Origin: Phyllobacterium sp. T1293 | Lineage (GTDB): Bacteria > Pseudomonadota > Alphaproteobacteria > Rhizobiales > Rhizobiaceae | Length of the DNA stretch: 64,000 nt | Assembly: GCF_020731415.2 (NCBI RefSeq) | Contig: NZ_CP088273.1 | Span: 3,353,001-3,417,000 of the forward strand | Direction of reading: 5' to 3' | Shown: positions 9,460 to 18,556 of the stretch, piece by piece | How positions within the stretch are numbered: the stretch's first letter is position 1 | Layout: every line of letters starts with the position of its first letter | Translations under genes and position numbers: made by a program | Notes under the pieces: model-generated | The model's input: only the letters and a program-made list of their open reading frames with translations | What the model was told of the DNA's origin: nothing | Databases searched by the model: none

Positions 9460-10341
9460 TCAGGTGAAGCGTCCAGTCTCACTATTCACCAGATCGGAAA
9501 TGAAGCTGGAGACGGCTGTGATGCGCCGCAGTGTGCGTACGGATTCGTGGTAGGCGAGCCAATAGGAGCGGTGAATGGTGCGTTCCGGCAGTACCGGCAC
9601 AAGATCGGGATATTCCCGGGCAATGAATGTATGCAGGATACCGATCCCGGCACCTGCTTTAACAGCCTCGACCTGACCGATAGCGCTGGAAATTTCAAAA
9701 GCGGGGCGCCAGTCGCGGGTGATTTCCGGCGCATAATTCAGCGAGGGGCTGATGACGAGATCATCGACGTAACCAACCAATCGATGCTTTGCGAGGTCTT
9801 CAATGTTTTGCGGTGCTGGGTATTCAGCAAGATAGGCACGGCTGGCATAAAGACAGAGTGTATAATCGACGAGCTTTTTTGCCACGAGACGACCCTGGTC
9901 AGGCCGGTCAACGGTTATGGCAATATCCGCCTCGCGCCGCGACAGTGAAAAGGAGCGGGGAACCGGCACGAGCTGGATTTTCAGATCAGGATAGCGGGCT
10001 GTGAGGGTGGCAAGGCGTGGCGCAAGAAACGATACACCGAAGCCATCAGGTGCTCCGATGCGCACCGAGCCTGAAATTGACACATCCGCATCGCCCAAAG
10101 AGGAGCGGATCGCCAGCATTTCGGCTTCCATGCGCTCGGCAGACAGAAGAAATTCCTCTCCCGCATGGGTGAGTTCGCAGCCATTGGTGCGGCGGGTCAG
10201 GAGCTTTGTGTTGATGTCATTCTCAAGCGCGGTCAGGCGGCGTGCGACTGTCGCATGATTGACGCCAAGTCGTTTGGCCGCTCCCAGTATTTGCCCCGAG
10301 CGTGCCACACTCAGAAAAACCCGTACATCATCCCAGTTCAT
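9460..10341 (-). CDS. LysR-family transcriptional regulator, divergent from mmsA
   Basis: A 293-residue regulator. The N-terminal winged helix-turn-helix reads MNWDDVRVFLSVARSGQI, then GAAKRLGVNHATVARRLTALE, and a periplasmic-binding-like effector domain follows from about residue 90 (GSVRIGAPDGFG). It is transcribed away from mmsA across a 130-base gap, the classic LysR arrangement, so control of methylmalonate semialdehyde dehydrogenase expression is the natural inference. The effector is not known; valine or beta-alanine catabolic intermediates are candidates only by context. Confidence 0.88.
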   Translation of the reverse strand: MNWDDVRVFLSVARSGQILGAAKRLGVNHATVARRLTALENDINTKLLTRRTNGCELTHAGEEFLLSAERMEAEMLAIRSSLGDADVSISGSVRIGAPDGFGVSFLAPRLATLTARYPDLKIQLVPVPRSFSLSRREADIAITVDRPDQGRLVAKKLVDYTLCLYASRAYLAEYPAPQNIEDLAKHRLVGYVDDLVISPSLNYAPEITRDWRPAFEISSAIGQVEAVKAGAGIGILHTFIAREYPDLVPVLPERTIHRSYWLAYHESVRTLRRITAVSSFISDLVNSETGRFT

Positions 10342-10473
10342 GAATGAGCCTCCTTATAGAGTGGTACTTCAATTTTTGCACAACGGATACGCTTTTGCTC
10401 GGCTTGCAATAAAAATTTTGAAGCGCGATGATAGGGTAACGAAATTCAATCAATCATAGGGAGGTTGCTCGCA

Positions 10474-11970
10474 ATGCGTGAAGTTGGACATTTTATCGGT
10501 GGCAAGCATGTCGCCGGAACAAGCGGTCGCACGACCGAGATTTTCCAGCCGATGGACGGCACCGTTCAGGGCCGTGTTGCTCTGGCAACGCCAAATGAAG
10601 TGCGTGCTGCCATTGCCAATGCCAAGGCGGCACAACCCGCATGGGCGGCAACCAATCCGCAGCGCCGCGCACGCGTTTTGCGCAAGTTCCTCGATCTCGT
10701 CGAAGCGGAATATGATTCCCTTGCGGAGCTTCTGGCGCGCGAGCATGGCAAGACTATTCCTGATGCCAAGGGCGATATTCAGCGCGGCCTTGAAGTGGTC
10801 GAGGTTTGCCTCGGTTCAGCCCATATGCTCAAGGGCGAATTCACCGACAATGCGGGCACGGGCATCGATGTTTACTCCATGCGTCAGCCGCTTGGCGTTG
10901 TCGCAGGTATCACCCCGTTCAACTTCCCAGCGATGATTCCGCTGTGGAAGGCTGGTCCGGCGATTGCTTCGGGCAATGCCTTCATCCTGAAGCCTTCGGA
11001 ACGCGATCCGGGTGTTCCGATGCGTCTGGCCGAACTTTTCATTGAGGCCGGTTTGCCAGCGGGCATCTTCAATGTCGTCAATGGCGACAAGGAAGCTGTC
11101 GACACCATTCTTGATGATCCTGATATCAAGGCTGTCGGCTTTGTGGGTTCAACGCCGATTGCCCAGTACATTTATTCCCGTGCGACAGCCAACGGCAAGC
11201 GCGCCCAGTGCTTTGGCGGTGCCAAGAACCACATGATCATCATGCCTGATGCGGATATGGACCAGACGGTCGATGCGCTGATCGGTGCCGGTTACGGTTC
11301 GGCTGGCGAACGCTGCATGGCGATTTCCGTTGCCGTCCCTGTTGGCAAAGACACGGCAGATCGTCTTGTTGAGCGTCTTATTCCGCGCGTCGAAAGCCTG
11401 AAAGTTGGTCCATCGACCGATATGACTGCGGATTATGGTCCTGTCGTCACCCAGCAGGCACTTGATCGCATCAAGGGTTATGTGGATCTCGGTATCAAGG
11501 AAGGCGCCAAGCTCGTTGTCGACGGTCGTGGCTTCAAGATGCAGGGTTATGAAAACGGCTACTATATGGGTGGCTGCCTGTTCGACCACGTTACGCCTGA
11601 TATGCGCATCTACAAGGAAGAAATCTTTGGACCGGTTCTCGGCATTGTCCGCGCCGATACCTATGAAGACGCGATCCGCCTGCCAAACGAACATGAATAT
11701 GGCAATGGCGTTGCAATCTTTACCCGCGATGGTGACGCCGCCCGTGACTTCGCCTCGCGTGTTCAGGTCGGCATGGTCGGTATCAACGTACCAATCCCGG
11801 TTCCGATTGCTTACTACACATTTGGCGGCTGGAAGGGTTCCGGTTTTGGCGATCTGAACCAGCACGGTCCCGATGCATTCCGCTTCTACACCAAGACCAA
11901 GACAGTCACCTCGCGTTGGCCGTCAGGTGTCAAGGATGGTGCTGAGTTCGTCATTCCAACGATGAAATAA
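10474..11970 (+). CDS. mmsA: CoA-acylating methylmalonate-semialdehyde dehydrogenase
   Basis: Oxidises methylmalonate (and malonate) semialdehyde to propionyl- or acetyl-CoA with NAD and CoA, in valine, inositol and beta-alanine breakdown. The 498-residue ALDH carries the MmsA-specific FGGAKNHMIIMPDAD, the catalytic Cys in GSAGERCMAIS (about residue 286), EEIFGPVL, and the typical PVPIAYYTFGGWKGS C-terminus. AGGGAGG precedes the ATG at 10474; a TTG three codons earlier overlaps the ribosome site. It ends at a strong terminator. The family signature argues against its being the ketoglutarate-semialdehyde dehydrogenase of the nearby hydroxyproline cluster. Confidence 0.95.
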   Translation: MREVGHFIGGKHVAGTSGRTTEIFQPMDGTVQGRVALATPNEVRAAIANAKAAQPAWAATNPQRRARVLRKFLDLVEAEYDSLAELLAREHGKTIPDAKGDIQRGLEVVEVCLGSAHMLKGEFTDNAGTGIDVYSMRQPLGVVAGITPFNFPAMIPLWKAGPAIASGNAFILKPSERDPGVPMRLAELFIEAGLPAGIFNVVNGDKEAVDTILDDPDIKAVGFVGSTPIAQYIYSRATANGKRAQCFGGAKNHMIIMPDADMDQTVDALIGAGYGSAGERCMAISVAVPVGKDTADRLVERLIPRVESLKVGPSTDMTADYGPVVTQQALDRIKGYVDLGIKEGAKLVVDGRGFKMQGYENGYYMGGCLFDHVTPDMRIYKEEIFGPVLGIVRADTYEDAIRLPNEHEYGNGVAIFTRDGDAARDFASRVQVGMVGINVPIPVPIAYYTFGGWKGSGFGDLNQHGPDAFRFYTKTKTVTSRWPSGVKDGAEFVIPTMK

Positions 11971-11993
11971 GTCACTTTGTGACTTGATCAAAT

Positions 11994-12026
11994 CGCCGCT
12001 CGGTTTCGCACCGGGCGGCGTTTTTA
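11994..12026 (+). terminator. terminator of mmsA
   Basis: CGCCGCTCGGT (11994-12004) pairs with ACCGGGCGGCG (12010-12020) with one T-G wobble, 5-base loop, followed by TTTTT. It separates mmsA from the convergent GntR gene. Confidence 0.85.
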
Positions 12027-12040
12027 TTGTATGGCCTGAC

Positions 12041-12694
12041 TTATGGTGCCAGTGTCCTGAGATAACCAATCAACCGGCTTGCCTCATCGGCAGCCTTATC
12101 CGGTTCGCGGGTGATGATTGCGTGGATGAGAGCCGTGTGCGCGCCTGCCGATTGCTCCAGACTTCCAGGTCGCTGCAGGCGGAACCAGAAGCGGCGGCTA
12201 TGGGTTTGCAGCGGGGAGGCAAGTCGGGCGGCGTAAGGATTTTCCGCAGCCTGTCCCAACACCGTATCGAAAATCTTGTCGGCGTTGAGAAAGCCAATCA
12301 CATCATTACCGCTTCGAGCTGCCGTCATTGCATCAGCTGCCGCCTTGAGCCGCTCGTAATGCAGGGCTGCGCCATAGAGCGCGGCACCCCGTGCAAGAAC
12401 CCGCTCCACACCCTCGCGGACATCGAGAACCTTGGCGAAATCCTGCGGATTAAGCGCTGAAATGGCGATACCCGAACGCGGGCGAATTTCCATCAGGCCT
12501 TCCCAAGCCAGTTTCTGCACGGCCTCGCGCACGGGTGTGCGACCCATATTGGTCATATCCGTCAGGGTTCGTTCATTGACGATCGCTCCCGGCTCCAGCT
12601 TCAACGTCACGATCATCTCCTCAATCTGGCGATAGGCCAGATCGGCAAGACTTTCTCCTGTTGGGGCAATGGAATGGGCGGTGGTTTGATCCAT
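12041..12694 (-). CDS. GntR-family regulator with FCD ligand domain
   Basis: A 217-residue regulator of the FadR type. The N-terminal winged helix (LADLAYRQIEEMIVTLKLEPGAIVNERTL...GRTPVREAVQKLAWEGLMEIRPRSG, residues ~18-77) is followed by the all-helical FCD domain. In that domain, Asp/His residues (DVREGVERVLARGAA, HTALIHAIITRE) would bind a metal and a small carboxylate. It is divergent from the hydroxyproline catabolic genes and is the obvious candidate to regulate them. A palindrome at 12751-12760 in the shared promoter may be its operator. Confidence 0.88.
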   Translation of the reverse strand: MDQTTAHSIAPTGESLADLAYRQIEEMIVTLKLEPGAIVNERTLTDMTNMGRTPVREAVQKLAWEGLMEIRPRSGIAISALNPQDFAKVLDVREGVERVLARGAALYGAALHYERLKAAADAMTAARSGNDVIGFLNADKIFDTVLGQAAENPYAARLASPLQTHSRRFWFRLQRPGSLEQSAGAHTALIHAIITREPDKAADEASRLIGYLRTLAP

Positions 12695-12740
12695 CAGACA
12701 AACTTTCTATTCAAGGCAATTGACAGCCACACGCTCTACA

Positions 12741-12760
12741 GATATATTTCTGATATATCA
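12741..12760. promoter_or_regulatory. candidate GntR operator in front of the hydroxyproline genes
   Basis: TGATATATCA (12751-12760) is a perfect 10-bp palindrome and is preceded by GATATATTTC, so GATATA..TATATC also forms a wider dyad. It lies 15 bases before the deaminase start and about 50 bases before the regulator start, where a repressor would block the forward transcript. Binding by the adjacent regulator is inference. Confidence 0.4.
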
Positions 12761-12775
12761 AGAAGGAGAAGAGAC

Positions 12776-13669
12776 ATGTGGTCAGGCGTTTTCCCTGCAG
12801 TTACAACCAAATTCACTGACGATGATAAACTCGATCACAAGGAAATGGAACGTTGCTTCTCTCTCCTGATGGATGCGGGTTGCGATGGCCTTATTGTTGC
12901 GGGCTCGCTGGGCGAAGGCCCGATGCTGAGCCATGATGAAAAACTTGAAGTGCTGAAGACGGCGCAGAATGTTGCCAGGGGCAAGCCTGTTCTTCTGACC
13001 ATCAATGAAGCTGCGACACGCGATGGTGCTGCGCTGGCCAAGCGGGCGGCCAAGGCCGGTGCCGATGGGCTGATGCTGGTCCCAAGCCCGATTTATCATA
13101 CTGACCCGGAAGAAACCGTCACGACCCTCAAGGCTGTTGCAGCCGCCGGTGATCTGCCTGTGATGATCTATTCCAACCGCATTGCTTACCGCGTCGACAT
13201 TACCAGCGAAATTCTGGCTGAACTCGCGTCAGACAAGCATTTTGTGGCGATCAAGGAATCATCGGATGATGTGCGCCGCACGAGCGATATCATCAACACA
13301 TTCGGTACACGTTTTGATCTCTTTACCGGCGTTGACAATCTCGCTTTTGAAGCGCTGACAACCGGTGCCATCGGCTGGGTTGCCGGGCTTGTCACCGCAT
13401 TCCCGAAGGAGACGGTTGCGATCTATAAGCTCATTGGCGCGGGCCGCTATGCCGAAGCGCTTGAGATTTATCGCTGGTTCCGCCCCTTGCTCGACCTTGA
13501 TGTCTCCACCTATCTTGTGCAGAACATCAAACTGGCGGAAGTCCATGAAATTGGAACCAATGATCGTGTGCGCCTGCCGCGCCAGCCTCTGCGCGGTGAA
13601 CGCCGGGCGGCTGTCGACAAGATCGTCAAGGATGCGATCGCATCACGGCCAAAGCTGCCTGTTCTCTGA
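12776..13669 (+). CDS. DapA-superfamily 1-pyrroline-4-hydroxy-2-carboxylate deaminase
   Basis: A 297-residue Schiff-base aldolase-fold enzyme. It would convert 1-pyrroline-4-hydroxy-2-carboxylate to 2-oxoglutarate semialdehyde and ammonia in trans-4-hydroxyproline breakdown. MWSGVFPAVTTKF is the usual start of this subgroup; GSLGEGPMLSHDEK replaces the TTGE loop of DapA, MIYSNRIAY carries the conserved Tyr, and VAIKESSDD the catalytic Lys. AAGGAGAAG precedes the ATG. It heads a three-gene unit with an FAD dehydrogenase and a proline racemase-type epimerase, which is what points to hydroxyproline rather than lysine. It clearly differs from the DapA at 1-429. Confidence 0.85.
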   Translation: MWSGVFPAVTTKFTDDDKLDHKEMERCFSLLMDAGCDGLIVAGSLGEGPMLSHDEKLEVLKTAQNVARGKPVLLTINEAATRDGAALAKRAAKAGADGLMLVPSPIYHTDPEETVTTLKAVAAAGDLPVMIYSNRIAYRVDITSEILAELASDKHFVAIKESSDDVRRTSDIINTFGTRFDLFTGVDNLAFEALTTGAIGWVAGLVTAFPKETVAIYKLIGAGRYAEALEIYRWFRPLLDLDVSTYLVQNIKLAEVHEIGTNDRVRLPRQPLRGERRAAVDKIVKDAIASRPKLPVL

Positions 13670-13678
13670 GATCTGGCA

Positions 13679-14932
13679 ATGAGCGCCCGCTGGGACAAGC
13701 AGGATATCGTCATTATCGGTGCCGGCATTGTCGGCATCGCTATCGCGGCTTTTCTTGGCGAAGCCGGACGCAAGGTCCTGGTGATTGACCGTCAGGGCAT
13801 TTGCGAAGGCACAAGCTCCGGCAATGCCGGGGCGTTGGCTTTTTCCGATATTCTGCCCATGGCCTCGAAAGGGGTCATGGGTAAAGTTCCGGGCTGGCTG
13901 ATGGACCCGCTCGGACCTTTCACCATCCGTCCTTCCTATTTGCCGAAGCTTGCGCCGTGGCTCTACCGGTTCTGGCGCGCCAGCCGTCCCGATGTATTGG
14001 AGCGAACAACCATAGCCCAGGGCGCAATGATGCGCCTTGCCGAGCCTGAAATGCTTGGGTTAATGCAGCGCGCCGGTATACGGCATATGGTCCGCGAAGA
14101 TGGTTCGCTTGAACTCTACGAGAGCGAGCACGAACTTAATCTGTCATTGCCCGGCTGGGCTGCGCGCGACAAAGCCGGAATAGCATTCGAACACCTGCGT
14201 GGTGACGCACTGGCCGAATGCCAGCCGGGCCTGTCACCGCGCTTTGTTGCGGGAACCTTCGTTCCCGGATGGAAAACCGTCAGCGATCCCCAGCATGTCG
14301 GCAAGGGGCTGTGGGCCTATGCGGAAAAGCTTGGCGCGCGGTTCGAACGCGCAGATGTCGTTTCAGTTGCAGTGGATAATGCTGGCGGGGTTGTCAGGCT
14401 GGCAGACGGACGAACCATCGATGCGGCCAAGCTCATTATTGCCGCCGGTGCATGGTCACACAAATTAGCAAGCCATCTCGGCGATCATATCCCGCTTGAT
14501 ACGGAACGTGGCTACAACACGACCCTGCCAACGGGTGCGATAGACGTCAAATGCCAGTTGATTTTTTCCGGCCATGGCTTTGTTGTGACGCCGCTTGAAA
14601 CCGGTGTGCGCGTTGGCGGTGCGGTGGAATTGGGCGGACTGGACCTGCCACCCAACTACAAGCGCTCGGAAGTCATGTTGCAGAAAGCCAAAACCTTCTT
14701 GCCCGATCTTGATATCTCTGGCGGTCGCCAGTGGATGGGATATCGTCCGTCCATGCCCGATTCCCTGCCGGTGATCGGCTACGCAAAAGGAAGCAAGAAT
14801 ATTCTTTATGCCTTTGGTCACGGGCATCTGGGGTTGACCCAGTCCGCTGCCACGGGCCGACTGATTTGTGATCTGGTCGAGGGCCGCACACCCGCTATCC
14901 CGATCGATCCGTTTTACCCGCAACGCTTTTAG
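13679..14932 (+). CDS. FAD-dependent D-amino acid (D-hydroxyproline) dehydrogenase
   Basis: A 417-residue DadA/DAO-family flavoprotein. The Rossmann FAD site is IVIIGAGIVGIAIAAFLGEAG (residues ~11-31), followed by VIDR and GTSSGNAGALAF; a second FAD contact, IIAAGAWSHKLA, lies near residue 259, and MGYRPSMPDSLPVIG in the C-terminal part is typical. In its position between the deaminase and the epimerase it would oxidise cis-4-hydroxy-D-proline to the pyrroline carboxylate, passing electrons to the respiratory chain. Nine bases separate it from the upstream gene. The specific substrate is inferred from context. Confidence 0.85.
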   Translation: MSARWDKQDIVIIGAGIVGIAIAAFLGEAGRKVLVIDRQGICEGTSSGNAGALAFSDILPMASKGVMGKVPGWLMDPLGPFTIRPSYLPKLAPWLYRFWRASRPDVLERTTIAQGAMMRLAEPEMLGLMQRAGIRHMVREDGSLELYESEHELNLSLPGWAARDKAGIAFEHLRGDALAECQPGLSPRFVAGTFVPGWKTVSDPQHVGKGLWAYAEKLGARFERADVVSVAVDNAGGVVRLADGRTIDAAKLIIAAGAWSHKLASHLGDHIPLDTERGYNTTLPTGAIDVKCQLIFSGHGFVVTPLETGVRVGGAVELGGLDLPPNYKRSEVMLQKAKTFLPDLDISGGRQWMGYRPSMPDSLPVIGYAKGSKNILYAFGHGHLGLTQSAATGRLICDLVEGRTPAIPIDPFYPQRF

Positions 14933-14947
14933 GACTTCGAGAATATC

Positions 14948-15949
14948 ATGGCGCGTCATTCTTTCTTTTGTGTCGATGGTCACACCTGCGGCAACCCGGT
15001 ACGCCTCGTGGCGGGTGGAGGACCCAACCTGACCGGTTCAAACATGATGGAGAAGCGCGCGCATTTCCTGCGTGAATTCGACTGGATTCGCACGGGTCTG
15101 ATGTTTGAGCCGCGCGGGCATGACATGATGTCCGGCTCAATCCTTTATCCGCCAACGCGCGATGATTGCGATGTGGCGGTGCTGTTCATTGAAACGTCGG
15201 GATGTCTGCCCATGTGTGGCCATGGCACCATCGGTACGGTGACGATGGCCATCGAGCACGGGTTGATCAAACCAAAAACCCCCGGCGTCCTGCGGCTCGA
15301 TACCCCAGCTGGTCTGGTGGTCGCCGAGTATACGCAGGAAGGTGAGTATGTCACCGGCGTGCGCATTACCAACGTTCCTGCGTTTCTTTATGCGGAAGGA
15401 CTTGAGGTGGAATGCCCCGATCTTGGAACGCTGCATGTGGATGTTGCCTATGGCGGTAATTTCTATGCGATCGTCGATCCGCAGAAAAACTTCCGCGATA
15501 TGGCCGATTATCGCGCACTTGACCTCATCGGTTGGAGCCCGGTCCTGCGTGAGCGGCTGAACGAACGCTATTCGTTCCAGCACCCGGAAAAGCCGGATAT
15601 CAACAAGCTCAGTCACATCCTGTGGACCGGTGCGCCGACGAAGCCGGAAGCACATGCGCGCAATGCTGTATTCTATGGTGACAAGGCAATTGACCGTTCA
15701 CCCTGCGGAACTGGAACGTCAGCCCGTATGGCGCAATTGGCGGCAAAAGGAAAATTGAAGCCCGGTGATGACTTCGTACACGAATCAATCATTGGCTCAC
15801 TGTTCCACGGCCGTGTCGAGGCAGCGACAAATGTGGGTGAACGGCAGGCAATCATACCGTCAGTTGCAGGCTGGGCACGGATGACCGGTTACAACACGAT
15901 CTTCATTGATGATCGCGATCCCTTTGCTCACGGATTTGTGGTCAAGTGA
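14948..15949 (+). CDS. 4-hydroxyproline 2-epimerase (proline racemase family)
   Basis: A 333-residue cofactor-independent epimerase that interconverts trans-4-hydroxy-L-proline and cis-4-hydroxy-D-proline. Both catalytic cysteines are present: LPMCGHGTIG near residue 90 and DRSPCGTGTSARMA near residue 252. This excludes the 3-hydroxyproline dehydratase subgroup, which lacks the second Cys. VDGHTCGNPVRLVAGG marks the N-terminus. It closes the hydroxyproline unit, 15 bases after the dehydrogenase. Related to the PrpA protein described in Brucella as a B-cell mitogen and later as a hydroxyproline epimerase. Confidence 0.9.
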   Translation: MARHSFFCVDGHTCGNPVRLVAGGGPNLTGSNMMEKRAHFLREFDWIRTGLMFEPRGHDMMSGSILYPPTRDDCDVAVLFIETSGCLPMCGHGTIGTVTMAIEHGLIKPKTPGVLRLDTPAGLVVAEYTQEGEYVTGVRITNVPAFLYAEGLEVECPDLGTLHVDVAYGGNFYAIVDPQKNFRDMADYRALDLIGWSPVLRERLNERYSFQHPEKPDINKLSHILWTGAPTKPEAHARNAVFYGDKAIDRSPCGTGTSARMAQLAAKGKLKPGDDFVHESIIGSLFHGRVEAATNVGERQAIIPSVAGWARMTGYNTIFIDDRDPFAHGFVVK

Positions 15950-16218
15950 GCTTGGCCGAACCCATCAGGATAATAAGGCGAGGATAGGTAATTCCGTTAA
16001 ATATGAGGCATCTGCCATAAGTTTCGTCAATGATCGATGAAAATTTGGTGAAAAATTTCGCGCAGAGTATGCCAGCAAATGTGAAGCCGCTGTTTGCAGT
16101 AAAAAAGCTGTTGCTTTCTTTAACGCAGACGTTACGTGTAAAGAAGTTGGGGTAAATGGGAACCGGATAAAAAAACCGGATAAGAAACTTCCCAATGAAA
16201 ATGAGGGGTATCGTTGCG

Positions 16219-17127
16219 ATGGAGTACTTCATCCAGCAAGCGATCAACGGTCTGACACTAGGTTCAATCTACGGCCTAATCGCAATCGGCTACACGATGG
16301 TCTACGGGATCATCGGCATGATCAACTTCGCCCATGGCGATGTTTTCATGCTTGGCGCGTTTATGGCGATGATCGTTTTTCTTGCTTTAACCACTTTTAT
16401 TGGCGGCGTGCCCGTTGTGCTTGCACTGCTCCTGATGATGCTTGTCGCCATGCTGCTGACAGGCCTTTGGAGCTGGACAATCGAACGTCTGGCATACCGG
16501 CCATTGCGCGGCTCGTTCCGCCTCGCGCCGTTGATCACGGCGATCGGCATGTCGATTGCCCTTTCAAACTTCGTGCAGGTCACGCAGGGTCCGCGCAACA
16601 AGCCAATTCCTCCGCTCGTCAATGGCGGCATTACAATCTACGGAACGGGCATCACCGTCGCCTATAAGCAGATGGTCATCGTTGTGGTAACTGCAATCCT
16701 GCTTGCCGCATTCTGGTATCTGGTCAACCGCACCACGCTGGGGCGGGCACAGCGTTCCTGTGAGCAGGACCGCAAGATGGCTGCGCTGCTCGGCATTGAT
16801 GTGGACAAGACGATCTCCATGACCTTCGTCATGGGCGCCATGCTCGCAGCTGTCGCCGGAACGCTCTACCTCATGTTCTACGGCGTTATCTCCTTCACCG
16901 ATGGTTTTACACCCGGCGTCAAGGCTTTTACGGCTGCGGTGCTGGGCGGTATCGGCTCATTGCCCGGCGCTGTCGTGGGTGGATTGCTGATCGGATTGAT
17001 CGAGGCGCTATGGTCCGCTTATTTCTCCATTGATTACAAGGACGTGGCCGCTTTCTCCATCCTTGCAATCGTCCTGATCTTCCTGCCCTCCGGCATTCTT
17101 GGTCGGCCCGAAGTCGAAAAGGTTTAA
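16219..17127 (+). CDS. livH: branched-chain amino acid ABC transporter permease LivH
   Basis: Inner-membrane permease of a high-affinity branched-chain amino acid importer. The 302-residue protein has about eight hydrophobic segments, opening with the family start [30 protein letters not shown] and carrying [19 protein letters not shown], the cytoplasmic loop that docks the ATPase. I use the ATG at 16219 (AGGGG ten bases upstream); two in-frame ATGs at 16195 and 16201 are possible. The 269 bases upstream form an AT-rich leader that separates it from the hydroxyproline genes. Four bases separate it from livM. Confidence 0.93.
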   Translation: MEYFIQQAINGLTLGSIYGLIAIGYTMVYGIIGMINFAHGDVFMLGAFMAMIVFLALTTFIGGVPVVLALLLMMLVAMLLTGLWSWTIERLAYRPLRGSFRLAPLITAIGMSIALSNFVQVTQGPRNKPIPPLVNGGITIYGTGITVAYKQMVIVVVTAILLAAFWYLVNRTTLGRAQRSCEQDRKMAALLGIDVDKTISMTFVMGAMLAAVAGTLYLMFYGVISFTDGFTPGVKAFTAAVLGGIGSLPGAVVGGLLIGLIEALWSAYFSIDYKDVAAFSILAIVLIFLPSGILGRPEVEKV

Positions 17128-17131
17128 GCTT

Positions 17132-18556
17132 ATGGCTGATATCCAAGCTTCAGGACAGGATTCCGTCTACCTCAAGGCCACCAAAGAGGCGGTTTTCGCC
17201 GGGTTGATCGCCTTCGGCCTGTTCTTCCTCATTGTCGGTTTCCGCACCGACCAGAACATCAACAATGAGCTGGTCCTTGTTCAGCGCTGGGGCCTGCTGG
17301 CGATCTTCGTGGCGGTGGCTGCGATTGGCCGCTTCATTTTCGCAGCTTTCATCACGCCCTCACGGGAACGGGCAAAGCTGGCAAAATCAAAGGTGTCTGC
17401 CGCTGCCAAAGCGGACCGCCGCTCGCTCAAGGCAACGGTCTCACGCTTTGGCCTGGCTTTGCTGTTCATCTATCCGTTTCTGGTGATCCTTATCCTCGCG
17501 TTGATCAATTTTGCAGCGACGGGACAATGGGCATTCCAGAGTGGTGTGCAGGGCTCGCTGAAATATGTCGATAATTTCGGCATCCAGATTCTGATCTATG
17601 TCATGTTGGCGTGGGGGCTGAATATCGTTGTGGGCCTCGCCGGTCTGCTCGATCTTGGTTATGTCGCCTTCTATGCGGTGGGCGCCTATTCCTACGCTTT
17701 GCTCTCCACGCATTTCGGACTGTCCTTCTGGCTGCTATTGCCAATGGCCGGTATTTTTGCCGCCATGTGGGGTATCGTTCTCGGTTTCCCCGTCCTGCGG
17801 CTGAGAGGCGACTATCTGGCCATTGTCACGCTGGCTTTTGGCGAAATCATCCGGCTGGTGCTGATCAACTGGACCGTCGTGACCAAGGGCACATTCGGTG
17901 TATCCGGCATTGCCAAGGCCACGATGTTCGGCATTCCGTTCACGACAGGCCCGACTGGCTTTGCCGCTACCTTCGGACTGCCGAATTCCGGCGTCTATTA
18001 TAAGATCTTCCTCTATTACCTCATCCTGTTCCTTGCGCTGCTGACAGCCTGGGTAACAATCCGTCTGCGCCGTATGCCGATCGGCCGTGCGTGGGAAGCA
18101 TTGCGTGAAGACGAAATTGCCTGCCGGTCGCTCGGCATCAATACGACAACGACGAAGCTCACGGCTTTTGCCACGGGTGCAATGTTTGGTGGTTTCGCCG
18201 GATCGTTCTTCGCTGCCCGTCAGGGCTTCGTCAGCCCCGAATCCTTCGTGTTCCTCGAATCGGCGATCATTCTTGCCATCGTGGTGCTCGGCGGTATGGG
18301 CTCGCTCATCGGTATTGCCATTGCTGCGGCTGTCATGATCGGCGGCACGGAACTGTTGCGCGAACTGGAATTCCTCAAGCTGATCTTTGGCAATGATTTT
18401 ACGCCGGAGCTTTATCGTATGCTGTTGTTCGGTCTCGCCATGATTGTCGTCATGGTGTGGAAGCCACGCGGGTTTGTCGGCAATCGAGAACCGAGCGCCT
18501 TTCTGCATGAACGTAAGATGATCTCCAGCGAGTTTACGAAAGAAGGGCACGGCTGA
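17132..18556 (+). CDS. livM: branched-chain amino acid ABC transporter permease LivM
   Basis: The second permease, 474 residues, longer than typical LivM (~320-430). Two N-terminal hydrophobic segments precede a basic cytoplasmic loop (about residues 75-105, [21 protein letters not shown]). The standard LivM core follows ([60 protein letters not shown], the ATPase-docking loop). The long N-terminal addition is common in Rhizobiales. The stop shares a base with the livG start (TGATG), so the two are translationally coupled. Confidence 0.93.
   Translation: MADIQASGQDSVYLKATKEAVFAGLIAFGLFFLIVGFRTDQNINNELVLVQRWGLLAIFVAVAAIGRFIFAAFITPSRERAKLAKSKVSAAAKADRRSLKATVSRFGLALLFIYPFLVILILALINFAATGQWAFQSGVQGSLKYVDNFGIQILIYVMLAWGLNIVVGLAGLLDLGYVAFYAVGAYSYALLSTHFGLSFWLLLPMAGIFAAMWGIVLGFPVLRLRGDYLAIVTLAFGEIIRLVLINWTVVTKGTFGVSGIAKATMFGIPFTTGPTGFAATFGLPNSGVYYKIFLYYLILFLALLTAWVTIRLRRMPIGRAWEALREDEIACRSLGINTTTTKLTAFATGAMFGGFAGSFFAARQGFVSPESFVFLESAIILAIVVLGGMGSLIGIAIAAAVMIGGTELLRELEFLKLIFGNDFTPELYRMLLFGLAMIVVMVWKPRGFVGNREPSAFLHERKMISSEFTKEGHG

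Noticed and set aside
10474..11970. The aldehyde dehydrogenase as the missing ketoglutarate-semialdehyde dehydrogenase of the hydroxyproline pathway
   Set aside because: It carries MmsA-specific signatures and is separated by a terminator and a convergent regulator gene.
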